Assembly: GCA_963711375.1 (NCBI GenBank)
Contig: CAVQDV010000005.1
Coordinates: 1-64,000, forward strand
Source: CAVQDV01 sp963711375
GTDB lineage: Bacteria > Pseudomonadota > Gammaproteobacteria > Coxiellales > Coxiellaceae
Length of the DNA stretch: 64,000 nt
Direction: 5' to 3'
A program made the translations under genes and the position numbers. Every line of letters starts with the position of its first letter. The first letter of the stretch is position 1. Positions 46,926 to 55,558 of this stretch are shown here, one piece after another. The notes beneath the pieces are model-generated. The model saw only the letters and a program-made list of their open reading frames with translations. It was not told the origin of the DNA and did no database searches.

Positions 46926-47489
46926 TTATCTACGAATTTGAATCGAATTAATCATCTTGTTATAACGACCCCAATGAAATTGCAATTTTTGTTTGTCTCC
47001 GGTAGCTTCAATGGCGTAGGCGTTGACCAATTGCCCATTGACAACCAAGGAGGTGCCAACAAAAATTCCCGGTGTTTCGGACGATACAAAATGGCCAATA
47101 CATTGGTAAGCTTTAGTAGCGTGAATATGGATGTATTTGCATCCCTGCATTTTCAATACTGACTTGTAATCATTTTTGATAATAATTTTCATTGGTATTG
47201 GAAGTAATGAAAAAATTTTAGGAGTTATTTTTCGATTTTTGATAAGCACAAGAAAATAGTCACCGTCCATCATCCAATAATATTTTCCCGATATGAATCT
47301 AACCGCGGTAAAAGAAGGATCTTCCGTATCAGCGATAGAAACCTCAGTTAAATCGGGAACACTGACTGATAATTGCTTGTCAGCAGAATAATAGCGGCCA
47401 TTATTTATCTGACCACCTAAAGAAGCATAGGCGCTACTTGCCAAACAACACAGGAGGACAGCTGGGATACGTAAATGATACCTATTCAT
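46926..47489 (-). CDS. Exported protein of unknown function
   Basis: 187 residues with a signal peptide (LRIPAVLLCCLASSAYA|S). The mature part is beta-rich (LSVSVPDLTEVSIAD, FTAVRFISGKYYWMM, GIFVGTSLVVNGQLVN). Two cysteines (MQGCKYIHIH and AYQCIGHF) may form a disulphide. I recognise no domain. It is on the minus strand upstream of the GTPase operon but separated from it by the abiEii remnant. A possible secreted beta-sandwich protein in the periplasm. Confidence 0.65.
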   Translation of the reverse strand: MNRYHLRIPAVLLCCLASSAYASLGGQINNGRYYSADKQLSVSVPDLTEVSIADTEDPSFTAVRFISGKYYWMMDGDYFLVLIKNRKITPKIFSLLPIPMKIIIKNDYKSVLKMQGCKYIHIHATKAYQCIGHFVSSETPGIFVGTSLVVNGQLVNAYAIEATGDKQKLQFHWGRYNKMINSIQIRR

Positions 47490-47681
47490 ATGATACGACC
47501 TCTCTTCACATTAGATACCCGGATGCTAACATGGGACTCTTAGAGGCACAACCTGGTATCGGTTGGTGCTGGTACTTATCCAAAAAACCAGCGTAGAATA
47601 TAGGCCTAATAAAATTGGCTTCCTCACAGGGTTTCTTTATAACTTTTGTGCATTTTCAAGCGTTGATCGCTTAATTCAGTT

Positions 47682-49460
47682 TCAAGACTCCCCCTCTAAC
47701 TCTTCCCAGCGGGCATAGGCGGCTTCTAATTTTGCCTGAGTCAATTCAGACTGTTTTTGAAGCATTTCTACATGCTCGCTAGATTGTTGATAAAAATTGG
47801 GCTCGGCCATTTTCGCGTATAAATCGGCCTGTTGTTGCTCCAACATTTCAATTTGCTTCATAATTTTTTCCAGCTCTTTTGCTTTCTGCCTAGCTTCATG
47901 GGTACTACTAACAGTCCATTTTGTTTCTTGTATATTTGATTGCTTGACAGGTTTATCAAGCTTAACAAAATCATGCTGGCGTAAATAATCGTCGTATCCA
48001 CCACTGTATTTGTGCACATGACCATCACCCGGTAAAACATAAGTACGCGTTACTAGATTATTTAGAAATTCACGATCATGACTCACCAAAAGCAAGGTGC
48101 CCTTATATTCACCGAGCTTTTCTTCTAGTAATTCTAGAGTTTCAATATCAAGATCATTGGTCGGTTCATCGAGAATCAATACATTACTGGGAATTAAAAA
48201 AAGTTTTGCTAATAAGGCACGATTACGCTCACCACCCGATAAATTTTTTATGGGTGAACGTGCAGCCTCAGGACTAAATAAAAAATCTTGTAGATAAGCA
48301 ATTATATGCTTATTCTGCGTGCCTATAGTCACACTCTCTCTTCCACCCGCTACATTTTCAGCTAAAGATTTATCAAGCTCTAATTCTTGATGCCGCTGAT
48401 CAAAATAGGCGATCTCGAGATTACTTCCTTGTTTTACGGTTCCTGATGTGGGCTGTATTTTGCCCAAGAGCAAATTAATTAACGTAGATTTACCCGAGCC
48501 GTTATCGCCTATAATCCCAATTTTTTCGCCACGAATAATGATAGATGAGAAGGACTTTATAATTATTTTTTCTGCATAAGAAAGACTGACATTATTTATT
48601 TCAAAAACTTGTTTGCCAGAAGCCTGCATAATTTGCTCTGAAAATTGTGCGGTTCCAATGCGCTTTCGTCTGGCTGAATATTCTTCACGCATTTTCTTTA
48701 ACGCACGAACACGGCCTTCATTGCGTGTGCGACGCGCTTTAATACCTTGCCGGATCCAAACCTCTTCTTGTGATAAGCGCTTATCAAATAGCGCGTTGGC
48801 TTTTTCTTCTGCCGCGTATAATGCTTCTTTATGACGCATAAAGCCATGATAATGCCCGCTCCACGAGATTAACTGCCCATTGTCAATATTGATAATTTTT
48901 GTCGAAACGGCTTGCATGAGATTTCGATCATGGGAAATAAAAATAACGGTCTTATCATAATTGCTTAAAAATTTTTCCAATCGCAAAATAGCGCTTATAT
49001 CTAAATGGTTAGTCGGTTCATCCAGTAATAAGACATCTGGTGATGCAACAATCGTTTTTGCCAGTAACACCTGACGCTTTAAGCCGCCAGATAATGATGG
49101 AAAATAACTCTCACCCTTTAATTGAAATTGTGAAAGGACCGCCTCTACCCGATGATTCACTTCCCATGGCTCAAAATTAGAGTCATTAAGCCCGCTCTTC
49201 ACAAGCTCATAAACAGTCGCATCAATATCTTCTGGTATGGTTTGGTCGAGCATTGCGACTTGGCAATTGGCCTGTTTTTCTATAATACCCTCATCCAATG
49301 CAGAGTCATCTATTAACAACTTTAGTAATGTGCTTTTACCCGCGCCGTTACGCCCAATAATAGCAACACGGTCACCTTGATTGATAACAGCATTGCCAGC
49401 AGTAACGAGTGGAGGACCGCCGTGGCTATAAGATATGTTTCTGATGCGAATTTGTGACAT
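47682..49460 (-). CDS. uup: ABC-F family ATPase (Uup-like)
   Basis: About 592 residues with two ABC ATPase domains: Walker A GRNGAGKST and GDNGSGKST, signatures LSGGLKRQVLL and LSGGERNRALL, Walker B VLLLDEPTNHLD and VLILDEPTNDLD. The linker has RQGIKARRTRNEGRVRALKKMREEYSARRKR, typical of Uup. A C-terminal helical domain with EKIMKQIEMLEQQQADLYAKM is present, as in Uup. ABC-F proteins act on the ribosome or DNA; Uup is tied to transposon excision and ribosome function. No transmembrane part. I chose the ATG at 49460 rather than the in-frame one at 49475. It stands alone. Confidence 0.9.
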   Translation of the reverse strand: MSQIRIRNISYSHGGPPLVTAGNAVINQGDRVAIIGRNGAGKSTLLKLLIDDSALDEGIIEKQANCQVAMLDQTIPEDIDATVYELVKSGLNDSNFEPWEVNHRVEAVLSQFQLKGESYFPSLSGGLKRQVLLAKTIVASPDVLLLDEPTNHLDISAILRLEKFLSNYDKTVIFISHDRNLMQAVSTKIINIDNGQLISWSGHYHGFMRHKEALYAAEEKANALFDKRLSQEEVWIRQGIKARRTRNEGRVRALKKMREEYSARRKRIGTAQFSEQIMQASGKQVFEINNVSLSYAEKIIIKSFSSIIIRGEKIGIIGDNGSGKSTLINLLLGKIQPTSGTVKQGSNLEIAYFDQRHQELELDKSLAENVAGGRESVTIGTQNKHIIAYLQDFLFSPEAARSPIKNLSGGERNRALLAKLFLIPSNVLILDEPTNDLDIETLELLEEKLGEYKGTLLLVSHDREFLNNLVTRTYVLPGDGHVHKYSGGYDDYLRQHDFVKLDKPVKQSNIQETKWTVSSTHEARQKAKELEKIMKQIEMLEQQQADLYAKMAEPNFYQQSSEHVEMLQKQSELTQAKLEAAYARWEELEGES

Positions 49461-49554
49461 AGTAATCGGTGTCAAATCTTGACTTCATACATTTACAGTT
49501 TGTGTAGCCAGACCATTGTAACCTTAAGTGCTAGCGCTTAATAGTCCTTTGATC

Positions 49555-50112
49555 TTAGATTTTAAATACTGCCGACCCTTTGTTTATACCCAAGGCGTCA
49601 TTGTTCTTAATTAGATAAATAATCACTGAATCTCCATGATAATTGATTTCACATCTCGGTAGCATGCCAACTTTCTCGGCAACACGAATTGATGGCTTGT
49701 TTCCAGTCTGAATAATAGAAATTAATTGTGGTAAATGAAGTTTGTTAAAAGCAAATTCTTTTACAGCCATTGCGGCTTCTGTCGCAATTTTCTTATTCCA
49801 ACTCGATCGCGACAATCGATAACCAAGCTCGACAAAATCTTCACCATCTATTGTTTGATCGATCAATCCACAAAAACCAATAAATTCGCCACTATCTTTT
49901 TCAATTATCGCAAAAAGGCTATAATTTTTTCTAGAATAACTCTCGATAAAGCTTTTAACACGTTGCTCAACTTTTTCGTAGCTTTGGGGGCCTCCACCAA
50001 TATATCTCATCACCTCAGGGTCCGCAGAAATCTCGGCCAAGTACTTCGCATCATCGAGAATAAAAGGGCGCAATATTAAGCGATCAGTTTCAATTAGTTT
50101 TTCTGTAATCAC
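49555..50112 (-). CDS. GNAT-family N-acetyltransferase (RimJ/RimL-like)
   Basis: About 185 residues. LIETDRLILRPFILDDAKYLAEISADPEVMRYIGG is the RimJ/RimL-like N-terminus, YRLSRSSWNKKIATEAAMAVKEFAF is the acetyl-CoA motif, and NKPSIRVAEKVGML is the conserved end. It would acetylate a protein N-terminus or small amine in the cytoplasm. I choose GTG 50112 because GGAGAGG sits a few bases before it; an upstream TTG start would place that site inside the gene. It lies about 94 bp from Uup on the same strand. Confidence 0.9.
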   Translation of the reverse strand: MITEKLIETDRLILRPFILDDAKYLAEISADPEVMRYIGGGPQSYEKVEQRVKSFIESYSRKNYSLFAIIEKDSGEFIGFCGLIDQTIDGEDFVELGYRLSRSSWNKKIATEAAMAVKEFAFNKLHLPQLISIIQTGNKPSIRVAEKVGMLPRCEINYHGDSVIIYLIKNNDALGINKGSAVFKI

Positions 50113-50598
50113 TTTTATCCTCTCCCAAACCAATAAAATTAAAAACGAGACTTATAACACGCCTTTACTTAAAATACACCGAGTTTTTTTCAATCTGTCA
50201 AACCAAAATGAAAACTTCCCTTTTTCCATCGCTTTAACCTCACTTCTTTCTTGCCCTACGCTAACCGGCTTGACCCACCTGGGCTTAATCTGAAAAAGAT
50301 TAAACTGCCACTTTTAAAAAGCAAAAGCCGTGGACAATACTTATTGAATTAGTGATATTTTCTGGGCCGTGCAGGGACCGACACTACAACCCGCTGATTA
50401 AGAGTCTTAAACCCCTAAAAGCAGTATGCTATAAATCAATACCTTGCGATGCACCACAAACTCAAAAACAGTCTCACACAGTTTCAAACACACCCACTCA
50501 AGTCTCATTTGGCGAAAAAATGACTACACCAATTCTGCCAATTTGAATTCCGAGCTCACTTCCTCTATAATCTTACTAGTAAGAATTAGGAGAAAGCC
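50113..50598. other. Intergenic region with att-like remnant
   Basis: About 486 bp without a supported gene. From 50363 it carries a degraded tRNA-Lys 3'-end copy (described separately) and then a GTCTCA-rich stretch (about 50454-50528) that is shared with the regions upstream of both higBA copies. The first part (50150-50350) shows nothing I recognise. Confidence 0.6.
50363..50405 (-). repeat. tRNA-Lys 3'-end remnant (att-like), copy 1
   Basis: The minus strand reads GACTCTTAATCAGCGGGT, a degraded T arm, and a GCACGGCCCAGA end. This is the 3' half of a tRNA-Lys (anticodon CUU region onward), with several mismatches. Direct copies are at 56812 and 63380. Such fragments usually arise by integration at a tRNA gene. 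Confidence 0.65.
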
Positions 50599-50862
50599 AT
50601 GAGCTCACTTAGCACAACAAGAATGTCCTCAAAAGGGCAAATCGTAATCCCTGAAGAAATTCGGATCAGTATGGATCTTCATTCTGGCGACCAATTCATT
50701 GCAGTCGCCGAAAATGACGTAGTCATATTAAAAAAACTTTTTAAGCCCTCTTCTCAGGAATTTTCAAGTTTAATATCTCAAGCAAGAAAGACTGCTAAAA
50801 AGGCAGGCCTAACTAAAAAGTCCCTCACTTCAGCTATCAAAGAAGTTCGAAAGAAACGATGA
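50599..50862 (+). CDS. AbrB/MazE-type antitoxin
   Basis: 87 residues. The N-terminal SpoVT-AbrB swapped-hairpin DNA-binding domain is RMSSKGQIVIPEEIRISMDLHSGDQFIAVAENDVVIL. A basic helical C-terminal tail follows (SQARKTAKKAGLTKKSL). It should bind the operon promoter and neutralise the PIN toxin encoded next, whose ATG overlaps this stop codon (ATGA). An AGGAGAAAGCC ribosome-binding site precedes it. Confidence 0.9.
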   Translation: MSSLSTTRMSSKGQIVIPEEIRISMDLHSGDQFIAVAENDVVILKKLFKPSSQEFSSLISQARKTAKKAGLTKKSLTSAIKEVRKKR

Positions 50863-51263
50863 TGAAAGCCATTGTCGATACAAATGTCTTCATGTCTGGA
50901 ATTTTTTGGGCTGGACCTCCTGCGAAAATATTACAAGCCTGGAATGAAAAGAAGTTTGAGATTGTTCTCTCAAAAGAAATTTTAGAAGAATACATGCGCG
51001 TGGGAAATGTTCTGGCGAGAAAATATGAGGGAGTTAATCTAGATCCTTTTTTTGAGCTCTTAGTCATTCGCGCAAACATTTACGATATCCCACCATGGCG
51101 CAAATCAGTTTGCCGAGATCCAAACGATGAAATGTTCATATCCTGTGCTGTCGCAACTAATACTAAAATTATTATTAGCGGAGACAAGGATTTACTGGAA
51201 ATTTCAGGCCACGAAGGAATACAAGTGCTGAAACCAAAAAATTTTATGGATACTTATCTTTAA
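50859..51263 (+). CDS. PIN-domain toxin (VapC-like ribonuclease)
   Basis: 134 residues. PIN motifs: AIVDTNVFMSGIFW with the first Asp, a central SKEILEEYMRV with the conserved Glu, CRDPNDEMFISCAVA with two Asp, and IIISGDKDLLE with the last. All acidic metal ligands of the PIN_3 type are visible, so it should be a metal-dependent RNase. It overlaps the AbrB-type antitoxin by 4 bp. It begins a run of accessory genes after the att-like remnant. Confidence 0.9.
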   Translation: MMKAIVDTNVFMSGIFWAGPPAKILQAWNEKKFEIVLSKEILEEYMRVGNVLARKYEGVNLDPFFELLVIRANIYDIPPWRKSVCRDPNDEMFISCAVATNTKIIISGDKDLLEISGHEGIQVLKPKNFMDTYL

Positions 51264-51326
51264 TGCTTGCATTATTTGCATCTTTTAGAAAGAATCCTGG
51301 GCCCTCTTTCAACAAAAAATGAAGCA

Positions 51327-51436
51327 GGGTCAAGTCTTTGTTTAGTCAAAAACTACTTTAAATGTCTTAATGATTTTGGCCGAACAAAGACTACTTTAAA
51401 TACCTTGATGACTTTGGCTAAACAAAGACTTGACCC
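51327..51436. repeat. MITE-like inverted-repeat element, copy A
   Basis: A 110-bp element with perfect 19-bp terminal inverted repeats GGGTCAAGTCTTTGTTTAG (51327-51345) and CTAAACAAAGACTTGACCC (51418-51436). Its centre contains a partial internal duplication (ACTTTAAAT...TTGATGA...TTTGGC). A 72-bp copy is at 55366-55437 and a half-copy ends at 53405. It has no coding capacity. Confidence 0.8.
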
Positions 51437-51708
51437 CGCCAGCTTCTTTAATAGAATTAGAAAAAATAAGCATTGCGGCAGCCAATGGGCTTAAGGAATC
51501 TCAGATTGCAGAATTAAAGAAGTCTGATGATCACATAGTAGGCTGTATTCAAAGTGAATACTTTAATGAGTTGAAGCTTAAGACGCTACTAAATGATCAA
51601 GTTAATAATTTAAGTTCATCTGATGATGACAGGGAAAATGAAGGCGAGGTTGAAGAGGAGGAGTCAGAGGAAGGGAATCATCAAACTTCGTTACAGTCAC
51701 CGAAATAA
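51430..51708 (+). pseudogene. Acidic C-terminal remnant adjoining the MITE-like element
   Basis: A 92-codon frame opening in the element end (TTG at 51430) reads ASLIELEKISIAAANG and ends in a strongly acidic tail (SSSDDDRENEGEVEEEESEEG). No start codon lies in a sensible place, and the frame begins inside the element, so it is probably the end of a gene cut by element insertion. The acidic tail resembles C-termini of effector-like proteins elsewhere in the window. I recognise no domain. Confidence 0.35.
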
Positions 51709-51797
51709 TGCTGAAAAATGCGAACAGTGACTAGAACACAGGCCTGCCCTCCTTTGCCCAAACAAATGAAGCTTTTCTCCGAATATGTCAGGCGACC

Positions 51798-53099
51798 TTA
51801 GGCATTGATGTTTGAAAATGTGAGTTCTTTCTTAACAATGGATTTTTTCGTATCTAGATTAGGACTGCTTTTTGAGCGTCTTTCTTCAAAAACCCCAATT
51901 TTTTTGGGGGATTGCCGATTTTGAAGTCTACTTTTTAACAGGATTTGACATTGAATAGAAGGATGATCTGTTTTGTCGGGTGTTTCTCCATTTAGAGTCA
52001 CAAAATTTAAGGTGCTTGGTTGTAGGACTCTTACTCGATCGTCTTTAGTGAGGGATACGACCTGCATAAAATAAGTGTGCTCTTTTCTCCCCGAAGAAGG
52101 CGGCGATACATAACTTTTTTCTTGATTACCTCCCAGAGAAGGGCATGAGTGTTGTTGGATGGGTTTTTTATAATTAGTGTCTCCAAGATAAGCAATCACA
52201 AGGACACCCTCTTTTTTTCTCTTTTCTGCATAATCGCGAATAAATTTATCAGTTTTTTTGCAGATTGGTACAGAGCCAACAAAGTCATTGGGAATGTGAA
52301 CAGCAATTACAGAAAACATTTGTTCGTCAACTGTCGAAAACATTATTTCAGTCACCGCAAAAGATTTCCCCTTTTCGTGGTGTATTATAGTTTTCTGAAA
52401 TGAAATGATTTGTTGTACGTCAGTTCGTAAATAAAAATGCATGTATTGTCTAGTATCTTTACGCCCGTTTTGCCCATCAATGTAAAATTTATTTAATACA
52501 TAATGATATTTTTTTCCGGAACCACACTGGGCCTCAAATTTTTCTGGCATGTGTTCTCTCGAACCCTCCATGACTGGAACGCAATGCGCCGGTTCTTTAT
52601 TTTTCAGGATTTCGGAGAAAGCGTTTGCATAGCTTTTTTGTGAGGTATAACTTATATTTTTGGCTAATTCATTTTGAATATTTTTATCGACAGTTCCTTT
52701 TACCTCACTGTTGAAAAGTAGCCCTTTCTTAAGTCCGTCGTGAAAACCCTTATAGTGCTGTGCTGCTGCCTCTAAAGATATTACGCTGATAATAACGGCA
52801 TCTTTCCACTTTTCTAGGTCATCATTTGCATCTTCAGTGGTATTGCGGTCTGCAGGTTTAATTGGGTTGGATGTTCTTTTTTTATCAAAAAAAGTGCTAT
52901 TGGATCTCGCTAATCTTTTACCTGCTGCAATATCCTCTGTTGAACCCGGATCCTCTTCCTCATATTCTAGGTTTTCCGTGGGTGTTTCTTCCGAATCATC
53001 TTCAGCGTCATCAAAATGATCATCTACGAGCTCAGGCTTGGGTAAATCATTCTTAATCGATACTTCTTTTTTAGCATTATCCCCTTTTTTTGACCTCAT
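51798..53099 (-). CDS. Unrecognised 433-residue protein, effector-like
   Basis: The first ~90 residues are highly charged and low-complexity (DDHFDDAEDDSEETPTENLEYEEEDPG). A central globular region follows (WKDAVIISVISLEAAAQHYKGFH; FYIDGQNGRKDTRQYMHFYLRTDVQQ; MFSVIAVHIPNDF; VIAYLGDTNYKKP). The VHIPN and GDTNY pieces recall endonuclease/exonuclease/phosphatase folds (GD-N catalytic turn), but only weakly. The C-terminus is basic and Ser-rich (RRSKSSPNL). No signal peptide. Its domain layout (disordered acidic front, unknown core) and position next to other such genes suggest a translocated effector, which is speculation. Confidence 0.6.
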   Translation of the reverse strand: MRSKKGDNAKKEVSIKNDLPKPELVDDHFDDAEDDSEETPTENLEYEEEDPGSTEDIAAGKRLARSNSTFFDKKRTSNPIKPADRNTTEDANDDLEKWKDAVIISVISLEAAAQHYKGFHDGLKKGLLFNSEVKGTVDKNIQNELAKNISYTSQKSYANAFSEILKNKEPAHCVPVMEGSREHMPEKFEAQCGSGKKYHYVLNKFYIDGQNGRKDTRQYMHFYLRTDVQQIISFQKTIIHHEKGKSFAVTEIMFSTVDEQMFSVIAVHIPNDFVGSVPICKKTDKFIRDYAEKRKKEGVLVIAYLGDTNYKKPIQQHSCPSLGGNQEKSYVSPPSSGRKEHTYFMQVVSLTKDDRVRVLQPSTLNFVTLNGETPDKTDHPSIQCQILLKSRLQNRQSPKKIGVFEERRSKSSPNLDTKKSIVKKELTFSNINA

Positions 53100-53777
53100 A
53101 TTTCACTCCAATTATATTGTGTTTTATCCAATGTTAGCACAAAAATATTAAAATTCTATTGATATGTGTCATCCGGTGCGCTTCCCCTCAAGAATTTCAT
53201 CTTAATTTGGCATTGAATTAGCTTGATTTTGAGACAAACAGGTTTTTCGCTTTTAAAAATTCGGCGTTACCGAACTCGTGCAGCCGAGCGATATCGATAC
53301 GATGAGGAAGTAAATCCCGTACCGCAATTTCATTTTTTCGAAGAGCGTGGATTTGCATGAGCACATAGTGCAAATACGTGCGGGGATCAAAGACTTGACC
53401 CCGCCAGCCAGGCATGCAGGCTTACTCCTATGGGGAACAACTTCAATCAATGCCGAAGGGTAAATGTTCCCAGAAAAGCTTCCCAAGCCTAACTAATAGC
53501 CTACAACCAAAGGAATTGGGATCAAGGCCCATTTGTAAAAAATTGGGGAGACGGCATCGATCCGACACCGATAAGTGCGTAAACTTGCCCATGCTGCAGT
53601 CTCCCTGATCGCCAAATCAAGGGGTTATTGTAACCCTTGAGACTGTCGCACTTCTAATTAGAATTCACAAAACTGAAAAACTGTCTCATATAGTCTCAAA
53701 TGGGTTTATCACAGTCTCAGTTGGTGACAAAATCACTACACCTTGAAATATATCGATACCCGATATATAATTATAAC
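53100..53777. other. Gene-poor stretch with insertion-sequence debris
   Basis: About 680 bp between the 433-residue protein and higB. It holds the half MITE-like end CAAAGACTTGACCCCGCC near 53387-53404, the IS30 remnant at 53442-53591, an inverted repeat CAAGGG-N-CCCTTG at about 53618-53639, and the GTCTCA-rich shared stretch 53665-53740. A 65-codon minus-strand frame at 53218-53415 starts in the half element; I do not recognise it. Confidence 0.55.
53442..53591 (-). pseudogene. IS30-family transposase N-terminal remnant
   Basis: From an ATG at 53591 the frame reads MGKFTHLSVSDRCRLPNFLQMGLDP, like the HTH opening of IS30 transposases (K-THLS--DR---L---L--GL). It then drifts and ends at TGA after about 50 codons. 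The rest of the gene, including the DDE core, is missing. It suggests an old insertion sequence near the MITE-like half-element at 53385-53405. Confidence 0.45.
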
Positions 53778-54068
53778 ATGATAAGGAATTTCAAATCCGG
53801 TTTAGCCGAGGACATTTTTAATGGGACAAACAGTCGGCAGTCCAGGAAGCTCGCATTGGAGCTGCACGGAAAAGCTCACCGACTCTTAGACCAAATCCAT
53901 GCGGCTACTCAGATTGAAACGCTGAAGGTACCTCCCAGTAATAATCTGGAAAAATTGGAAGGCATCTTAAAAGGGTTCTGGAGTATTCGGATAAACATTA
54001 AATGGCGAATTATTTTCCGATGGGAAGATGGCGATGCCAGTGATGTTGATATTGTAGACTATCATTAA
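53778..54068 (+). CDS. higB: HigB-type toxin (RelE superfamily), copy 1
   Basis: 96 residues from ATG 53778; the longer frame start would run through the shared upstream repeat. MIRNFKSGLAEDIFNGTNSRQSR, LRKLALELHGKAHRLLDQI-like helices and the strand end GFWSIRINIKWRIIFRWEDGDASDVDIVDYH are the HigB/RelE mRNA-interferase fold, with catalytic Arg/Lys in RINIKWRIIF. It cleaves mRNA on the ribosome when the antitoxin fails. HigA follows after 13 bp. A copy differing by only a few residues lies at 63583. Confidence 0.93.
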   Translation: MIRNFKSGLAEDIFNGTNSRQSRKLALELHGKAHRLLDQIHAATQIETLKVPPSNNLEKLEGILKGFWSIRINIKWRIIFRWEDGDASDVDIVDYH

Positions 54069-54081
54069 CGGAGAGATAAAA

Positions 54082-54372
54082 ATGTTACCAAGCAATCGAG
54101 CACCAACACATCCAGGCGAAATGCTACTAAAAGAATTTTTAGAGCCAAATAGCATCACGCAAAAAGCTTTTTCAGAACACCTAGGTTGGTCTTATGCGCG
54201 CCTTAATGAAATCATTAATGGCAAAAGAGGTCTTTCCGCTGATTCTGCACTCTCCATTGCTGAGGCTTTTAAAATGGAAGCAGAGTTTTGGTTGAATCTC
54301 CAACGTGACTGGGAACTGTGGCACGCCTACAAACACCACAAAACCGTGAAGCCTCTTAAAAAGGCGGCTTAG
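54082..54372 (+). CDS. higA: HigA-type antitoxin (XRE HTH), copy 1
   Basis: 96 residues. APTHPGEMLLKEFLEPNSITQKAFSEHLGWSYARLNEIINGKRGLSADSALSIAEAFKMEAEFWLNLQ is the classic HigA (VapI-like) helix-turn-helix sequence. It binds HigB and represses the operon. An ACGGAGAGAT ribosome-binding site lies before the ATG. It forms a toxin-first pair, usual for HigBA. Confidence 0.95.
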   Translation: MLPSNRAPTHPGEMLLKEFLEPNSITQKAFSEHLGWSYARLNEIINGKRGLSADSALSIAEAFKMEAEFWLNLQRDWELWHAYKHHKTVKPLKKAA

Positions 54373-54460
54373 TCATAGAAATCCTGTTATATACTGATAA
54401 ATTTCACCGACTAGCCCATTATTATTGGCTGAGCAACTGAAAAGGCTTTTAGAAAAAACG

Positions 54461-55021
54461 ATGGATGAGAATTTATTTAAAAGAGTATTCGACTTGAGTG
54501 ATGAGTCTAAAAAATTCAAACATGATGAATTCTCTCGTGCTCATAGCATCTCTTTCAAACCCACCGAAATAAAAAAAATTCGTGAGAATCATGATCTAAC
54601 TCTAAAACAATTTTCTCAGCTTTTTTCCATAAGTACAGCCAGGCTTCAAGCATGGGAATCCGGTGATCAAAAACCCGAAAATGCTGAACTTATATTACTT
54701 ACTCTTTTTAGCGAAAATAAAAATAATATGAGCTTGGGAAATCTATTACCCCATGAGCTCGATGAGTTTATCTTAAAGAAAACACCGACGAAGGTTCGAA
54801 ATAGATATGTTAAAGCTAAATGCCACTTCTGTAAATCTCTAAAGCTCGTTTTTCTAGATCCTGAAATGGCTTTTATTCGACTTGTAGCAGCTGAAGAAGA
54901 GCTTGTTGTTGGAATCTTTGAGACACTTAAATTAAAATTTTCCAATATCAAGTTTTCCAAAAAAGATCATCACGTAAAAATGGCACTTGCTCCGATTCTG
55001 CGATCGCATACCTGGAAATAA
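54461..55021 (+). CDS. XRE-type HTH protein with unknown C-terminal domain
   Basis: About 186 residues from ATG 54461. Residues 30-85 carry an HTH: FKPTEIKKIRENHDLTLKQFSQLFSISTARLQAWESGDQKPE, the antitoxin-like HTH (HigA/MqsA style) found upstream of toxins. The C-terminal ~90 residues (NLLPHELDEFILKKTP, KCHFCKSLKLVFLDPEMAF) include a CxxC pair and are unfamiliar. It follows higBA by about 90 bp. It may be the HTH half of a split toxin-antitoxin module or a solitary regulator. An upstream TTG start is possible. Confidence 0.65.
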   Translation: MDENLFKRVFDLSDESKKFKHDEFSRAHSISFKPTEIKKIRENHDLTLKQFSQLFSISTARLQAWESGDQKPENAELILLTLFSENKNNMSLGNLLPHELDEFILKKTPTKVRNRYVKAKCHFCKSLKLVFLDPEMAFIRLVAAEEELVVGIFETLKLKFSNIKFSKKDHHVKMALAPILRSHTWK

Positions 55022-55035
55022 TATAAAATAATTTA

Positions 55036-55277
55036 TCAAATCTCGTGCGCAAGCAAGAAATAAAATTTATTACGCAGAAGATGGGGGATCTTATATACTT
55101 TGCAGCAGTGAAACGCATATTAAGATATTTCAAGAAGCGTTGCGAAACCTGTGTTGGGCTTTGGCAATATTAAATGATGATAGCATCCCCTCACAAAATT
55201 ATAAAATGATTAACGATATAATAGCTGTATACCAGAAAATTCTAGAAGATGGTGGCTATCTCAAAAAAATCCCTTAA
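55036..55277 (+). pseudogene. Small coding-like frame without a start codon
   Basis: An 80-codon frame from 55036 reads ARNKIYYAEDGGSYILCSSETHIKIFQEALRN then LCWALAILNDDSIPSQNYKMINDIIAVYQKIL and ends at 55277. It has coding character but no ATG/GTG in a good position, so it looks like a 5'-truncated gene. I do not recognise it. The MITE-like copy B starts 90 bp after it. Confidence 0.4.
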
Positions 55278-55365
55278 TGTACCATGCCAGAAGAGCAAAA
55301 AAACAAATAAGACGTGTGATATCAAGAAATCAATGACAAATAAATTTCACAGAAAAGGAGAAGCT

Positions 55366-55437
55366 GGGTCAAGTCTTTGTTTAGTCAAAAACTGCTTTAA
55401 ATGCTTTGATGATTTTGGCTAAACAAAGACTTGACCC
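55366..55437. repeat. MITE-like inverted-repeat element, copy B
   Basis: A 72-bp copy of the element at 51327-51436, with the same 19-bp inverted ends (55366-55384 and 55419-55437) and a shorter centre. It sits 121 bp upstream of the GST start, and the frame of the GST extends into it only as a non-coding opening. Confidence 0.8.
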
Positions 55438-55558
55438 CGCAAGCCTATTCAAAGAAAAATCTCCTTCGTGGTGGAAAGTTAGCATTTTAAATAAGGAGAA
55501 AAAGCTTAGCCTAGCATTAATACAAATTTCACTATATACTTTTTTCAGGAGATATCAA

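Noticed and set aside
46806..47162. 118-codon plus-strand frame
   Set aside because: Its first part is the abiEii remnant and the rest is antisense to the exported 187-residue gene.
53218..53415. 65-codon minus-strand frame reading YLHYVLMQIHALRKNEIAVRDLLPHRID
   Set aside because: Starts inside the half inverted-repeat element and I cannot match it to a transposase with any confidence.
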